This document shows, piece by piece, positions 9,534 to 18,107 of a DNA stretch of 47,794 nucleotides. The translations under genes were made by a program, and so were the position numbers. The stretch's first letter is position 1, and each line of letters opens with the position of its first letter. The notes beneath the pieces are model-generated. The model was not told where the DNA came from. It made no database searches and saw only the letters and a program-made list of their open reading frames with translations. The stretch spans positions 1 through 47,794 of the forward strand of contig FPAX01000017.1 of assembly GCA_900116485.1 (NCBI GenBank), given 5' to 3'. Origin of the DNA: Selenomonas sp. GACV-9. GTDB taxonomy: Bacteria; Bacillota; Negativicutes; Selenomonadales; Selenomonadaceae.

Positions 9534-10376
9534 TTAAAAATAGAAATGCTTATTGAGCCACTGGTCTTTCTGCTGCGCATTCTTATAGTCAACGCGCGTC
9601 ATCAGCACCGCAAACAGGATATCAGTCACGTATTTCGCCGTCAGCAGGAACAGGCGTGGCCCCAATTCCTCCATCGCTTTGGCCGTCGCCACAGGAAAGA
9701 CTACATCAGCCATCGACGCCAGGGAAGATTGCGGTGCTGCCGTCAGCAGGAGGATTGGATTACCACGCATCTTCAGCAGATGCGCGATATCGAGCAACAT
9801 GCGGTTCTCGCCAGTCCTGCTGATAAGGAACGCCACATGATCCTTCGGTGCCCCCGTCGCCTGCAGATACTGCATCGTCATAGCAGGATGTACCGTTGAG
9901 CACTTATTGGCCATGATGAAACCTGCAGCGGCCATATTCGCGATGTTGATATTGTTATCCGTCGCATAGAAATCCACATGGTCTGTCTTATTGAGCAGCG
10001 TCAGTGCCCGCACGAAGTCGGCAGGATCGAGCATCGTACGCGTATCCTTGATGGCATCAAGCTCGATGCTCGTAACCTTGTCGAGCAGCGAATGTACCGA
10101 GTCGCGATCCGTCATGATGAGTTCATCACCATGCGGCCGCTCGATATAACGCATCATCTCTGCCAGGAATTTGACGCGAAACTCCGTATAGCCGCCAAAC
10201 CCGAGTTTTTGACTGAAGCGGACAATAGCTGCCGAACTCGTAAATGTCTCCTTGGCGAGCTGACGTGTGGACATCCCCGGCAGCATGCGAAAATGCGTCA
10301 GCAGATAATCCGCGATCATTGCCTCAGACTCAGAAAACCCTGTCTTCTCCTGCAGTTGCTTCACTAAACCAGTCAT
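9534..10376 (-). CDS. RpiR/MurR-family transcriptional regulator
   Basis: A 280-residue regulator. The N-terminal HTH_6 domain (about 1-77) contains STRQLAKETFTSSAAIVRFS with the recognition helix SSAAIVRFSQKLGF. The C-terminal SIS domain (about 120-260) would bind a phosphosugar (for example AFLISRTGENRMLLDIAHLL). Family members control phosphosugar and PTS genes, so the glucan operon just downstream is the obvious target. MurNAc genes elsewhere in the window lack a regulator and are an alternative target. Its ATG overlaps the dnaX stop in an ATGA junction, so it is translated with a replication gene. It is followed by a strong terminator. Confidence 0.92.
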   Translation of the reverse strand: MTGLVKQLQEKTGFSESEAMIADYLLTHFRMLPGMSTRQLAKETFTSSAAIVRFSQKLGFGGYTEFRVKFLAEMMRYIERPHGDELIMTDRDSVHSLLDKVTSIELDAIKDTRTMLDPADFVRALTLLNKTDHVDFYATDNNINIANMAAAGFIMANKCSTVHPAMTMQYLQATGAPKDHVAFLISRTGENRMLLDIAHLLKMRGNPILLLTAAPQSSLASMADVVFPVATAKAMEELGPRLFLLTAKYVTDILFAVLMTRVDYKNAQQKDQWLNKHFYF

Positions 10377-12091
10377 TTGTCATCCTCGATTTCTACTACA
10401 TGGTCACCAAAATAGTTGAAAGCCGTCTCCAGCGGCGCTCGTTCCTCCGGCGGTATATCGTTGAGATCGACCGGAATGGCCGGCGGTTCCTCCGGCAGCG
10501 GAATGGCTTCCGCCCGCGGTTTCGGCTTCGGCCGCGGCGGCGGTGCCATCGGCGTATCTTCCCCACTGCACGACAGATGCAGCTCACGCCCTGTAATCTC
10601 CTGCAGCAAGGCTTCGAGCTGCTGCCGATAATTGCGCATCGTCAAGGATGCCATAAGGCTGCCCTTGAACTGGATGAAGAATTGTTTCTCCGTCATGCCT
10701 GCAAAAGTTCCCTGCTGCACACAGGCCAGGATTGGCATCTTATTGGTCTCCCGCAGCTTGCGCAGCAAGGCATCCCAGACCTCAGCATCGGCGGCTGTGA
10801 CCTCTACCGGCTCAGGCGGCGCTGCCGGTACTGCCACCTGTGGACGCGCAAGTGCCGGCCGTTTAGCTGCTGTTGCCACAGCAGCTGGGGCAGCTGGTCT
10901 TGCAGCCAGCGCCGCTGTTACCTGTGCAAGTTTTGCCTCCAGCTGGGCAATGCGGGAATCCTCTGCAGGAGCAGCTGATGCAGCTGCCACACCGGTTACT
11001 GCAGCAGCCGCCGGCCGGCACAGCGCCAGCAATGCCACCTCGACCGTAATCCGCGGCTGCGGCGACCACTTCATCTCATTCATCGCTTCATGCAGCCTTT
11101 TGATCATCTGCATGATCTGCTCAGCCGTAAACAGCTGTGCCTGCTCCCTCAGCACCTCATCCTGCTCAGCATACAGGTCCATATTCGCGACTGTGCCAGC
11201 AGCCTGATAGATCATCAGGCTGCGCAAATGCAACGACAGCTCCGCCACGATCTGCTTGAGATCCTTGCCATCACGCAATAGTTCAGCAATGATTTGAAGG
11301 ACTTCCTGCGCCTTATGCTCAGCTAGTGCTGTCGTCATGCGATAGATCCAGTCATGCCCGACGAGACCCAGGATCTGCCGCACGCGCTCAGATGTAATCT
11401 TCCCCTCAGCCAGTGCCGAGCACTGATCGAGAATTGAGAGCGCATCACGCAGACCTCCATCGGCCTGCACAGCAATCATCGTCAAGGCCTCATCTTCGGC
11501 ATCAAGCTGCATTTCCTGCGCCACATAGCTAAGCCGCTCGCGGATTTCCTCCACCGTGATGCGCTTGAAATCATAGCGCTGGCAGCGGGACTGGATCGTC
11601 GCCGGCACCTTATGAGCCTCTGTGGTCGCTAGGATAAAGACAACATGGGCCGGCGGCTCTTCGAGTGTCTTGAGCAGAGCATTGAAGGCCTCCGAGGTCA
11701 GCATATGCACCTCGTCGATGATGTAGACTTTATACCGGCCATCAACTGGCGCAAATTTCACGGTCTCACGCAAATCGCGGATCTCATCGATACCACGGTT
11801 CGATGCCGCATCGATCTCAAAGACATCCATCGACGAGCCATCGTTTATCTTGCGGCACTGCTCGCACTCGCCACATGGATCAGGCGTCGGTCCATGCTCA
11901 CAGTTCAGTGCCTTGGCAAGGATCTTGGCGGTACTGGTCTTACCAGTACCACGCGGCCCCGAAAACAGATAGGCATGACCGATGCGCCCTGATGTGATCG
12001 CATTGGACAATGTCCGGCTGATATGTTCCTGTCCCACCAGATCCTTGAAACTGCCCGGACGCCATTTGCGGTACAAGGCAATATATGCCAT
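10373..12091 (-). CDS. dnaX: DNA polymerase III gamma/tau subunit
   Basis: A 572-residue clamp-loader ATPase. It opens the beta clamp and couples the replisome. Walker A is GPRGTGKTST (about 45-54). The zinc module has cysteines at NCEHG and CGECEQC (about 64-79). Walker B is DEVHML (about 126-131) and the sensor-1 region is FILATTEAHKVPATIQSRCQ. Domain III follows to about residue 370. An Ala/Pro-rich linker (about 366-435) precedes the tau-specific C-terminal part. No slippery A/AG heptamer for a gamma frameshift stood out. The gene precedes rpiR with a 4-nt overlap instead of ybaB. The SRP RNA gene lies directly upstream. Confidence 0.97.
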   Translation of the reverse strand: MAYIALYRKWRPGSFKDLVGQEHISRTLSNAITSGRIGHAYLFSGPRGTGKTSTAKILAKALNCEHGPTPDPCGECEQCRKINDGSSMDVFEIDAASNRGIDEIRDLRETVKFAPVDGRYKVYIIDEVHMLTSEAFNALLKTLEEPPAHVVFILATTEAHKVPATIQSRCQRYDFKRITVEEIRERLSYVAQEMQLDAEDEALTMIAVQADGGLRDALSILDQCSALAEGKITSERVRQILGLVGHDWIYRMTTALAEHKAQEVLQIIAELLRDGKDLKQIVAELSLHLRSLMIYQAAGTVANMDLYAEQDEVLREQAQLFTAEQIMQMIKRLHEAMNEMKWSPQPRITVEVALLALCRPAAAAVTGVAAASAAPAEDSRIAQLEAKLAQVTAALAARPAAPAAVATAAKRPALARPQVAVPAAPPEPVEVTAADAEVWDALLRKLRETNKMPILACVQQGTFAGMTEKQFFIQFKGSLMASLTMRNYRQQLEALLQEITGRELHLSCSGEDTPMAPPPRPKPKPRAEAIPLPEEPPAIPVDLNDIPPEERAPLETAFNYFGDHVVEIEDDK

Positions 12092-12118
12092 AACCTGTTC
12101 CCCCTAACTCTCCGTACA

Positions 12119-12148
12119 CAAAAAAAGGATAGCCAACCGCTATCCTTA
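12119..12148 (-). terminator. Terminator after the SRP RNA
   Basis: GGATAGC and GCTATCC form a stem around an AACC loop, with extra A-T pairs outside it. A T run (12121-12126) follows on the minus strand. It ends the SRP RNA transcript about 30 nt before dnaX. Confidence 0.88.
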
Positions 12149-12159
12149 TTCTTTTCCAC

Positions 12160-12282
12160 GTCGGACCACAGTCCCCAGGCGACCTTGCGGCACATGAAGC
12201 GATCCGCTTATCGCTGCTTCCTTCCGGACCTGACGAGGTTCGCAGGACTCCATTGCGCAAGACCCAGACACTATGGCCCGAC
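12160..12282 (-). ncRNA. ffs: Signal recognition particle RNA (small bacterial type)
   Basis: The minus strand carries the conserved SRP domain IV: GTCAGGTCCGGAAGGAAGCA and then GCGATAAGCGG, with the GGAA tetraloop and the asymmetric loop that bind Ffh. The ends pair with each other (5' GTCGGGCCATAGT with 3' ACTGTGGTCCGAC), giving about 123 nt without an Alu domain. A terminator follows at once. SRP RNA directly upstream of dnaX is a common Firmicute arrangement. Ends are set by the terminal helix and may be off by a few bases. Confidence 0.93.
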
Positions 12283-12320
12283 CTGAAAAAGAATCATTAT
12301 TGTAAAAATGAATAAAAAAA

Positions 12321-12412
12321 TGGCGGAGAGTGAGAGATTCGAACTCTCGATACAGCGTTCACCGTATACACGCTTTCCAGGCGTGCTCCTTCAACCACTC
12401 GGACAACTCTCC
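12321..12412 (-). tRNA. tRNA-Ser (anticodon GGA)
   Basis: A 92-nt class II tRNA on the minus strand. The acceptor GGAGAGT pairs with ACTCTCC, then the discriminator G and an encoded CCA. The D arm is GTCCGAGTGGTTGAAGGAG, the anticodon arm ACGCCTGGAAAGCGT has GGA, the long variable arm is typical of serine tRNAs, and the T arm contains GTTCGAATC. It reads UCC and UCU codons. It lies upstream of the SRP RNA on the same strand. Confidence 0.96.
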
Positions 12413-12540
12413 ACAATGCTCTACAATGTAAGCTATTCATTTTTCGTCATCAAGCTTGTCGCTTAACAACAGAATTTATTATAGCGGCTCAAGTAACATC
12501 TGTCAATACTTTTTTCTAAAATAATGCAAAAAACTTTTAC

Positions 12541-12570
12541 AAAAGAAAAGGAGCAGTTACTCTGCCCCTC
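12541..12570 (-). terminator. Terminator after the CheX-like gene
   Basis: AGGAGCAG (12549-12556) pairs with CTGCCCCT (12562-12569) around a 5-nt loop. A T-rich tail follows on the minus strand. Confidence 0.7.
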
Positions 12571-12576
12571 ATTATA

Positions 12577-13224
12577 TCAAAAAAACTCATCAACAGCCAG
12601 TACAATCTGAAAAGCACCAAAGGAAGTATAGACACGCAGACACAGCTGACAATTCCCATGTGGCTCGATATCCTGTCTCCATCGCGGCAGCTGCAGCTCT
12701 CCCTCAAGATTCTGCCTGGCCATCGTCACAGAAAACAGGCCTTGCACCACATTGAGGAACTCTGCACAAGCATCAATCGCCATATCGTCGACTTCCTGCA
12801 GGGTATCGTCACCACTGTAGCGGCGTGCCAGCTCAATAAAGACCGGTTCACTTGCCACAACGCCACCGACGAATTCGTAATCCCCATCGATGCGGACCGA
12901 TACCGCATAGGCAGGTGCTGTTTCCAGCTCCACACAGGGGTCCTGCGCGATAACAGCCTCCGTACGCACAAGCTCACGCAGTTTCTCGATAAAAATCTCT
13001 ACGTAAGTGATATATAGCGACAGCTGCTTGTCTTCATAGCCATCGCCTGCTGCCCGCAACACTGCCGTACGCACCGGCCGCGTATCAATGGTCTCCACTT
13101 TTGGCAGCAGCCGTACCATGGCCCCTTCATTTTCTTCGCCTTGTTTGAGCAGTACCTGGATCTCATCAGGACTATGTTTCTCCTCATTGAGCAGGCACTG
13201 TGCAATGTTGTAGTTAATTGCCAT
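12577..13224 (-). CDS. CheX-like chemotaxis-associated protein
   Basis: A 215-residue soluble protein. Residues about 105-215 resemble the CheX/CheC phosphatase fold: AYAVSVRIDGDYEFVGGVVA, then DDMAIDACAEFLNVVQGLFS (about 146-165), which has the acidic residue and Asn spacing of the CheX catalytic helix. The N-terminal third (1-100) is not recognised. Its start overlaps the end of the receiver gene by 11 nt, so the pair is translationally coupled and probably works as a receiver plus a phosphatase or output partner. No flagellar or che genes are nearby. The receiver link is certain; the phosphatase activity is inferred. Confidence 0.65.
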   Translation of the reverse strand: MAINYNIAQCLLNEEKHSPDEIQVLLKQGEENEGAMVRLLPKVETIDTRPVRTAVLRAAGDGYEDKQLSLYITYVEIFIEKLRELVRTEAVIAQDPCVELETAPAYAVSVRIDGDYEFVGGVVASEPVFIELARRYSGDDTLQEVDDMAIDACAEFLNVVQGLFSVTMARQNLEGELQLPRWRQDIEPHGNCQLCLRVYTSFGAFQIVLAVDEFF

Positions 13225-13600
13225 TCGCAGCGACCTTCTTTCGGACCGTCTCGATGGTCTTCTTGATCTGGTCGCTGGAGTATGGTTTCTGGATGAAGTC
13301 CATCGCTCCCATCTTGAGGGTTATCATGAGTTTCTGCGGTGTACCTGCCGAGGACAGCATGACAACCGGCAGGTCAGGATTCACTTCCTTAATGACCTGC
13401 AATGCCTCAATGCCTCCAACTTCTGGCATCACGATATCCAAGAAGATGCAGTCGATGGATTCCTGCAGATTCAGCATGACTGCTTCTTTGCCGTTCTCAG
13501 CCTCGAGGACCTCACAGTTCAAAGCCTCAAGCTCTGCCCGCAGTTTCTTGCGCAGCATCTTGGAATCATCCGTAATCAACACTTTAAGTTTTCTATCCAA
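13214..13600 (-). CDS. CheY-like single-domain response regulator
   Basis: A 128-residue stand-alone receiver domain. The acidic pocket is ITDDSK (9-14), the phosphorylated aspartate is D55 in IFLDIVMPE, the Thr/Ser switch region is VVMLSSAG, and the conserved lysine lies in FIQKPYS. No DNA-binding domain is present, so output must be through a protein partner, most likely the CheX-like protein encoded by the overlapping next gene. No histidine kinase lies nearby. CheY in motility or a general signalling receiver are both possible. Confidence 0.92.
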   Translation of the reverse strand: MDRKLKVLITDDSKMLRKKLRAELEALNCEVLEAENGKEAVMLNLQESIDCIFLDIVMPEVGGIEALQVIKEVNPDLPVVMLSSAGTPQKLMITLKMGAMDFIQKPYSSDQIKKTIETVRKKVAANGN

Positions 13601-13710
13601 AATTAACGCCCCCTAAGCTGTATATGTCCATCCCAAATCCACTAGACATTCCATTACATCGATACTCTGTATTAATTCGGCAGGCCATACATAAACTCCT
13701 TCCCGACCAA

Positions 13711-13741
13711 TAAAAAAGAACCTGATAAAAATCAGGTTCTC
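13711..13741 (-). terminator. Terminator after the nucleoside transporter gene
   Basis: AGAACCTGAT (13717-13726) and ATCAGGTTCT (13731-13740) form a perfect 10-bp stem with a 4-nt loop. Six T residues follow on the minus strand. It ends the nucleoside salvage cluster. Confidence 0.92.
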
Positions 13742-13753
13742 TTGTTGATACGA

Positions 13754-14953
13754 TTACCAGATGAAAAGACCAGCGATGCCTGCCGACAGCAGCGAAACCA
13801 GGATACCCGAAAGCAGCATGTAGCCGACATTGCGGGAAATCAGGTCGTTCTTGTCCTCATCGACAATGCCCTTGAAACAGCCGATGATCATACCGACCGT
13901 CGAGAAGTTGGCAAAGGACGTGATGAATACAGTCAGGACACCCTGCATGTGCATGCTGAAGCCAGACATGATATCCTTGACATTGAGCATGACGACGAAC
14001 TCGTTCGTGATGAGTTTCGTGCCCATGTACTGTGCCAGCTGGAATGCCTCACCAGCATCCAAACCGAGCAGCCAGGCAAACGGGAACATGATGCAGCCAA
14101 GAATGTTCTCGAGGGTAACCGATGGATGAATCAGCACGAGGAGCTTATCGATAAGTGCAGCCAGCGCCACGAAAGCGATGACGTTTGCGCAGATGATGAG
14201 TACCAGACGGCCAGCCCCAAGGATGGAGTTGCCAAGGAAGGAGAAGAACGGCTGACGCTCAGCGCCATTATCATTCAGCGTAGCAATGACATCTTCCTGC
14301 TCCGAGACCTTGACCGGATGCAGCAGATTCGAGACAATCAACGCGTTGATGCAGTTGAGCGGCACAGCCGTCAGGATGAACTCTGCCGGCATCATCTTCG
14401 TATAGACACCAATCAGAGCAGCCGTTACGCAGCTCATGGACATCATGGCCAGCGTCAGGTTACGGTCAGCCTTCATGCGGTTGAGCTGCAGCGTGGAAAC
14501 GGCCAATGCCTCCGTGTTGCCAAGGAACATCATCTCGATGGCAAAGAAGGACTCAAACTTCGGCGTGCGCGTGACAAAGGCAAGCGCCTTGCCAATCCAG
14601 CGGATAACAAACGGCAGGATGCCGATATACGTCAGGATATCGAACAATGGTACAACCAGCAGGATTGGCAGCAGTGCCGAAGTGAAGAAGTTCATCTGCT
14701 CAACATGTACCCAATCCGGGAATGCGAAGGCAATACCGTCATAAGCGACACTGACGAGCCAGACGAAACCTGCAGCCGCCCCCGATACGATATCACGGCC
14801 GATTGGGAACGTCGTCAGGAACCAGGCGATGAATACGTTCAAAAGCAACAGCGCACCAACACAGCGCCACTGAATCTCTTTACGTTTCTTGGATAAAAGA
14901 ACGCCAATGGCCAGAAAGACCACGACGCCAAGAAGATTGATAATGAAATACAT
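13754..14953 (-). CDS. NupC-type concentrative nucleoside transporter
   Basis: A 399-residue inner-membrane protein of the CNT family, which takes up nucleosides with H+ or Na+. About ten hydrophobic segments are visible, from the first (3-19) to the last (about 376-397). Family blocks include FDILTYIGILPFVIRWIGKA, SFFAIEMMFLGNTEALA (about 155-171) and the C-terminal NFSTVGMIIGCFKGIV. It is last in the deoC-deoB-pdp-cdd-transporter cluster on one strand, so it supplies the substrates. A weak terminator-like hairpin and a TTGACA box in the gap after cdd suggest that it may also be transcribed separately. Confidence 0.93.
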   Translation of the reverse strand: MYFIINLLGVVVFLAIGVLLSKKRKEIQWRCVGALLLLNVFIAWFLTTFPIGRDIVSGAAAGFVWLVSVAYDGIAFAFPDWVHVEQMNFFTSALLPILLVVPLFDILTYIGILPFVIRWIGKALAFVTRTPKFESFFAIEMMFLGNTEALAVSTLQLNRMKADRNLTLAMMSMSCVTAALIGVYTKMMPAEFILTAVPLNCINALIVSNLLHPVKVSEQEDVIATLNDNGAERQPFFSFLGNSILGAGRLVLIICANVIAFVALAALIDKLLVLIHPSVTLENILGCIMFPFAWLLGLDAGEAFQLAQYMGTKLITNEFVVMLNVKDIMSGFSMHMQGVLTVFITSFANFSTVGMIIGCFKGIVDEDKNDLISRNVGYMLLSGILVSLLSAGIAGLFIW

Positions 14954-15046
14954 CTTTTTCTTTCTCCCCTTTTAGCATTATGAGAAATAAGGACACGAGT
15001 CCTATTTTCGCACACGCGTCTGGTATTGTCAAATTGTATCTACGAA

Positions 15047-15433
15047 TCAGAGATCTTTTTCTGAGAACGCAAACGGCAGGACTTCCTCCAGTGTAGCTAC
15101 CTTTACATCCCCCTTGAGATTTGCCATGATGATGCGGTTGATATGGAACTCACCCATAACCTGGCGGCAAGCGCCACAGGGCGAGCATGGCCCCTCGGTG
15201 TCAGCGATGAGGGCAATGGCCTCGATTTCACGCTCTCCCTCTGAAACCGCCTTGAAGATAGCCGTGCGTTCCGCACAGTTAGTCACTGGATAGCTGGAAT
15301 TCTCGATATTGCAGCCACCGTAGACATTGCCCTTTTTCGTCAATACTGCCGCACCGACCTTGAACTTGGAATACGGGCTGTAGGAGAATTCACGATACTT
15401 TCTCGCGACCTCAATCAGTTCTTTATCTTCCAC
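15047..15433 (-). CDS. cdd: Cytidine deaminase
   Basis: A 128-residue tetrameric-type cytidine deaminase converting (deoxy)cytidine to (deoxy)uridine. The active-site block NCAERTAIFKA has the zinc cysteine and the catalytic glutamate, and PCSPCGACRQV supplies two more zinc cysteines. The open frame extends 12 codons upstream to an ATG, but the GTG at 15433 follows GAGGGAG at good distance and gives the normal length starting VEDKELIEVA. The product feeds the uridine/thymidine phosphorylase encoded just upstream. A strong terminator lies between the two, so cdd may have its own promoter. Confidence 0.94.
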   Translation of the reverse strand: MEDKELIEVARKYREFSYSPYSKFKVGAAVLTKKGNVYGGCNIENSSYPVTNCAERTAIFKAVSEGEREIEAIALIADTEGPCSPCGACRQVMGEFHINRIIMANLKGDVKVATLEEVLPFAFSEKDL

Positions 15434-15480
15434 GCAAAAACACTCCCTCAATACAAAATTTATTGACAATTTCTTCGATA

Positions 15481-15506
15481 GAAAAATGCCTCCCGAGGAG
15501 GCATTC
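15481..15506 (-). terminator. Terminator after pdp
   Basis: AATGCCTCC (15485-15493) pairs perfectly with GGAGGCATT (15497-15505) around CGA. TTTTT follows on the minus strand. It splits the nucleoside cluster, or attenuates it, between pdp and cdd. Confidence 0.92.
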
Positions 15507-15523
15507 CCCTATCCACTAGTAAA

Positions 15524-16846
15524 TCAATATTTCTCGACTTTGTCTTTCTCGACACGTGCATAGACCAGCGGCTCTTTCTCCGGCTGCGTATCGCCAATGA
15601 CAACAGCCTCACGATATAGGCGCTCTGCCCCCTTGAGGGACTCTTCCTTAGACGTGTAGAGCGTAACAAGACTGTCACCCTTCTTGACCGCATCGCCATA
15701 TTTCTTGTGCAGCACAAGGCCAGCCGAGAAGTCAATATCGCTGTCCTTGGTCTCACGGCCAGCACCGAGGATGACCGACGTCTCACCAATCTGCTCCGCA
15801 TTCATCTTGGTGATGAAACCATCGCGCTCGGCCAGGATTTCCTGCTTATACGGAGCCTGCGCAAACTTCTCGTAGTCGCGCAGTACAGAGTCATCGCCGC
15901 CCTGCTCGCGAACCATCGTGCAGAAAGTCTCAAAGGCACTGCCATCAGCAATAGCCTTCTCAGCCATTGCCCGGCACTCTTCAATCGTTCCCTTGCCAAC
16001 GAGATAGAGCATGTTCTCAGCCAGCTGCAGCGAAACCTCGGTGAGGTCTGCCGGACCATGTCCCTTGAGGACATCCATCGACTCCATGACCTCAAGGCTG
16101 TTGCCAATGCCAAAGCCCAGCGGCGTATCCATATCGGTAATCAGTGCTACCGTGCGGCGGCCAGCGCCCTCACCGATGGCAACCATCGTCTGTGCCAGCT
16201 TGATCGAATCATCCAGCGTCTTCATGAAGGCACCGCTGCCCGTCTTGACATCCAGCAGGATGCAGTCGCTGCCAGCCGCGAGTTTCTTGCTCATGATAGA
16301 TGAGGCAATGAGCGGAATGCTGTCAACAGTTGCCGTGACATCGCGCAACGCATAGAGTTTCTTGTCAGCCGGTGCCAGATTGCCCGACTGGCCGATGAGA
16401 CTCATGCCGCATTTGTTGACCGTATCGAAGAATTCCTTGCGGTTCAGCACCGTGCGATAGCCTGGGATTGCCTCGAGCTTGTCCACCGTGCCGCCCGTAT
16501 GGCCGAGGCCACGGCCGGACATCTTGGCGACCTTGCCGCCGCAGGCAGCTACGATAGGTGCTACGATCAGCGTCGTCTTATCGCCGACACCGCCCGTCGA
16601 ATGCTTGTCAACCTTCTTGCCTGCAATGGCCGAAAGGTCGATCATATCGCCAGACTGCGCCATGACCTTCGTGAGTTCCGTGATTTCATGGTCGTTCATG
16701 CCGTTGAACCAGATAGCCATCGTCATCGCCGACATCTGATAGTCAGGAATCTCGCCATTGACATAGCCAGTGATCATGAACTGGATTTCCTCATCCGTCA
16801 GGACCTCGCCATGTTTTTTCTTCGTGATAAGATCATACATTCTCAT
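15524..16846 (-). CDS. pdp: Pyrimidine-nucleoside phosphorylase
   Basis: A 440-residue member of the thymidine/pyrimidine-nucleoside phosphorylase family. It splits uridine, deoxyuridine or thymidine with phosphate to a base and (deoxy)ribose-1-phosphate. The N-terminal helical domain carries MRMYDLITKKKHGEVL. The phosphate-binding motif KVDKHSTGGVGDKTTLI is at about 78-94. The family signature KMSGRGLGHTGGTVDKLE (about 107-124) follows. The C-terminal domain has SAGLVLHKKYGDAVKKGD. Low-GC Gram-positive enzymes of this type accept both uridine and thymidine, hence Pdp rather than DeoA. It follows deoB by 50 nt. Confidence 0.95.
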   Translation of the reverse strand: MRMYDLITKKKHGEVLTDEEIQFMITGYVNGEIPDYQMSAMTMAIWFNGMNDHEITELTKVMAQSGDMIDLSAIAGKKVDKHSTGGVGDKTTLIVAPIVAACGGKVAKMSGRGLGHTGGTVDKLEAIPGYRTVLNRKEFFDTVNKCGMSLIGQSGNLAPADKKLYALRDVTATVDSIPLIASSIMSKKLAAGSDCILLDVKTGSGAFMKTLDDSIKLAQTMVAIGEGAGRRTVALITDMDTPLGFGIGNSLEVMESMDVLKGHGPADLTEVSLQLAENMLYLVGKGTIEECRAMAEKAIADGSAFETFCTMVREQGGDDSVLRDYEKFAQAPYKQEILAERDGFITKMNAEQIGETSVILGAGRETKDSDIDFSAGLVLHKKYGDAVKKGDSLVTLYTSKEESLKGAERLYREAVVIGDTQPEKEPLVYARVEKDKVEKY

Positions 16847-16896
16847 AGCTGCATATCTCCTTTATGTTACAGGGGAGCAGCTGCTCCCCCTTATTA

Positions 16897-18078
16897 TCAG
16901 TCTTGTACCAGACGCGGCAGCAGGCTTTCGCCCTTGGTCTTGAGCTCGCAATCAAACATATCCGCAATCGTTGCGCCAATCATCGCAAAGGTCGGATAGG
17001 TACCGAGGTTCAGTCCCGCCTTGATCTGTTTGCCATAGACGAGCAATGGCACGTACTCACGCGTATGGTCAGTGCCCGGTGCCCCTGGATCGCAGCCATG
17101 GTCAGCCGTGATCATCAGCACGTCATCATCACGCATCTTGGCCATGAACTCACCGAGCTGACGGTCAAAGACCGTAGCAGCCTCAGCATAGCCATCGATA
17201 TCGCGGCGATGGCCATACTGCATGTCGAAGTCGACGAGGTTTACGAAGCAAAGCCCCGTGAAATCCTCATCCATGAGTTTCAGTGTCTTTTCCATGCCAT
17301 CGACATTGTCCTTGTTGATGCCCAAGCTGCGGCTGATGCTGCGGCCGGCAAAGATATCCGAGATCTTGCCGACACCAATGGTAGCCAGTCCCTTGCGCTG
17401 CAGGGCATCCATCATCGTATCCCCCGTCGGGTCAAGGGAGAAATCATGACGGCGCGAGGTGCGCGTATAATCCGGGAATTTGCCAACATACGGACGGGCA
17501 ATGACACGGCCGACACCATGCTCCCCCTGCAGGATCTCACGGGCCGTCTTGCAGTAGCCGTAAAGCTCCTCCACCGGAACATCGGCCTCGTTGGCAGCAA
17601 TCTGGAACACGCTGTCCGCCGACGTGTAGACGATGAGTCCCCCCGTCTTCTCCTGCTCCTGACCGTAGTCATGGATGACCTGCGTGCCGGAATACGGCTT
17701 GTTGCAGAGGATCTTCTTGCCGAAGGCCTGCTCGAGCTTTGCTATGAGATCCGCCGGGAATCCATCAGGATACGTCGGCATCGGCCGCTCCGATATGATG
17801 CCAGCGATTTCCCAATGGCCAGTCGTCGTATCCTTGCCGCGCGAGAGCTCACGCAGACGGGCAAAAGCGCCAATCGGCTCTGCCTCAGGCGTGCCGCAAT
17901 CAACACCATCGATGTTGAACAAGCCGAGTTTCTTCATATTCGGCGTATCGTATTTCGGCGATGCGGCGATGGATTTGAGCGTATTGCAGACATCATCGCC
18001 GAACTCCGGAGCATCCGGCTCACGGCCGATGCCATAGCTATCGAGCACGATAATGAACGCGCGTTTGAACTTACTCAT
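16897..18078 (-). CDS. deoB: Phosphopentomutase
   Basis: A 393-residue phosphopentomutase interconverting (deoxy)ribose-1- and 5-phosphate. It belongs to the alkaline-phosphatase-like metalloenzymes. FIIVLDSYGIGREPDAPEFG (about 7-26) holds the first metal-binding aspartate, TTGHWEIAG holds the phosphorylated threonine, and MITADHGCDPGAPGTDHTRE holds the second metal site. The frame is open 11 codons further upstream, but the ATG at 18078 follows GGGAAGG and matches the family start MSKFKRAFIIV. It is 29 nt after deoC. Confidence 0.96.
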   Translation of the reverse strand: MSKFKRAFIIVLDSYGIGREPDAPEFGDDVCNTLKSIAASPKYDTPNMKKLGLFNIDGVDCGTPEAEPIGAFARLRELSRGKDTTTGHWEIAGIISERPMPTYPDGFPADLIAKLEQAFGKKILCNKPYSGTQVIHDYGQEQEKTGGLIVYTSADSVFQIAANEADVPVEELYGYCKTAREILQGEHGVGRVIARPYVGKFPDYTRTSRRHDFSLDPTGDTMMDALQRKGLATIGVGKISDIFAGRSISRSLGINKDNVDGMEKTLKLMDEDFTGLCFVNLVDFDMQYGHRRDIDGYAEAATVFDRQLGEFMAKMRDDDVLMITADHGCDPGAPGTDHTREYVPLLVYGKQIKAGLNLGTYPTFAMIGATIADMFDCELKTKGESLLPRLVQD

Positions 18079-18107
18079 TTTTGACCTTCCCTTCCTGGCC
18101 TCTGCCA

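Noticed and set aside
10373..12091. Programmed frameshift in dnaX making a separate gamma subunit
   Set aside because: I did not find a clear slippery A-rich heptamer with a following stem-loop near the domain III boundary. The Ala/Pro-rich linker continues in frame to the tau C-terminus.
13742..14896. 384-codon plus-strand frame opposite the nucleoside transporter
   Set aside because: The opposite strand has clear CNT-family motifs and a good start. The antisense product is highly charged (Arg, Asp, Gln, His), as expected from the complement of a membrane protein gene.
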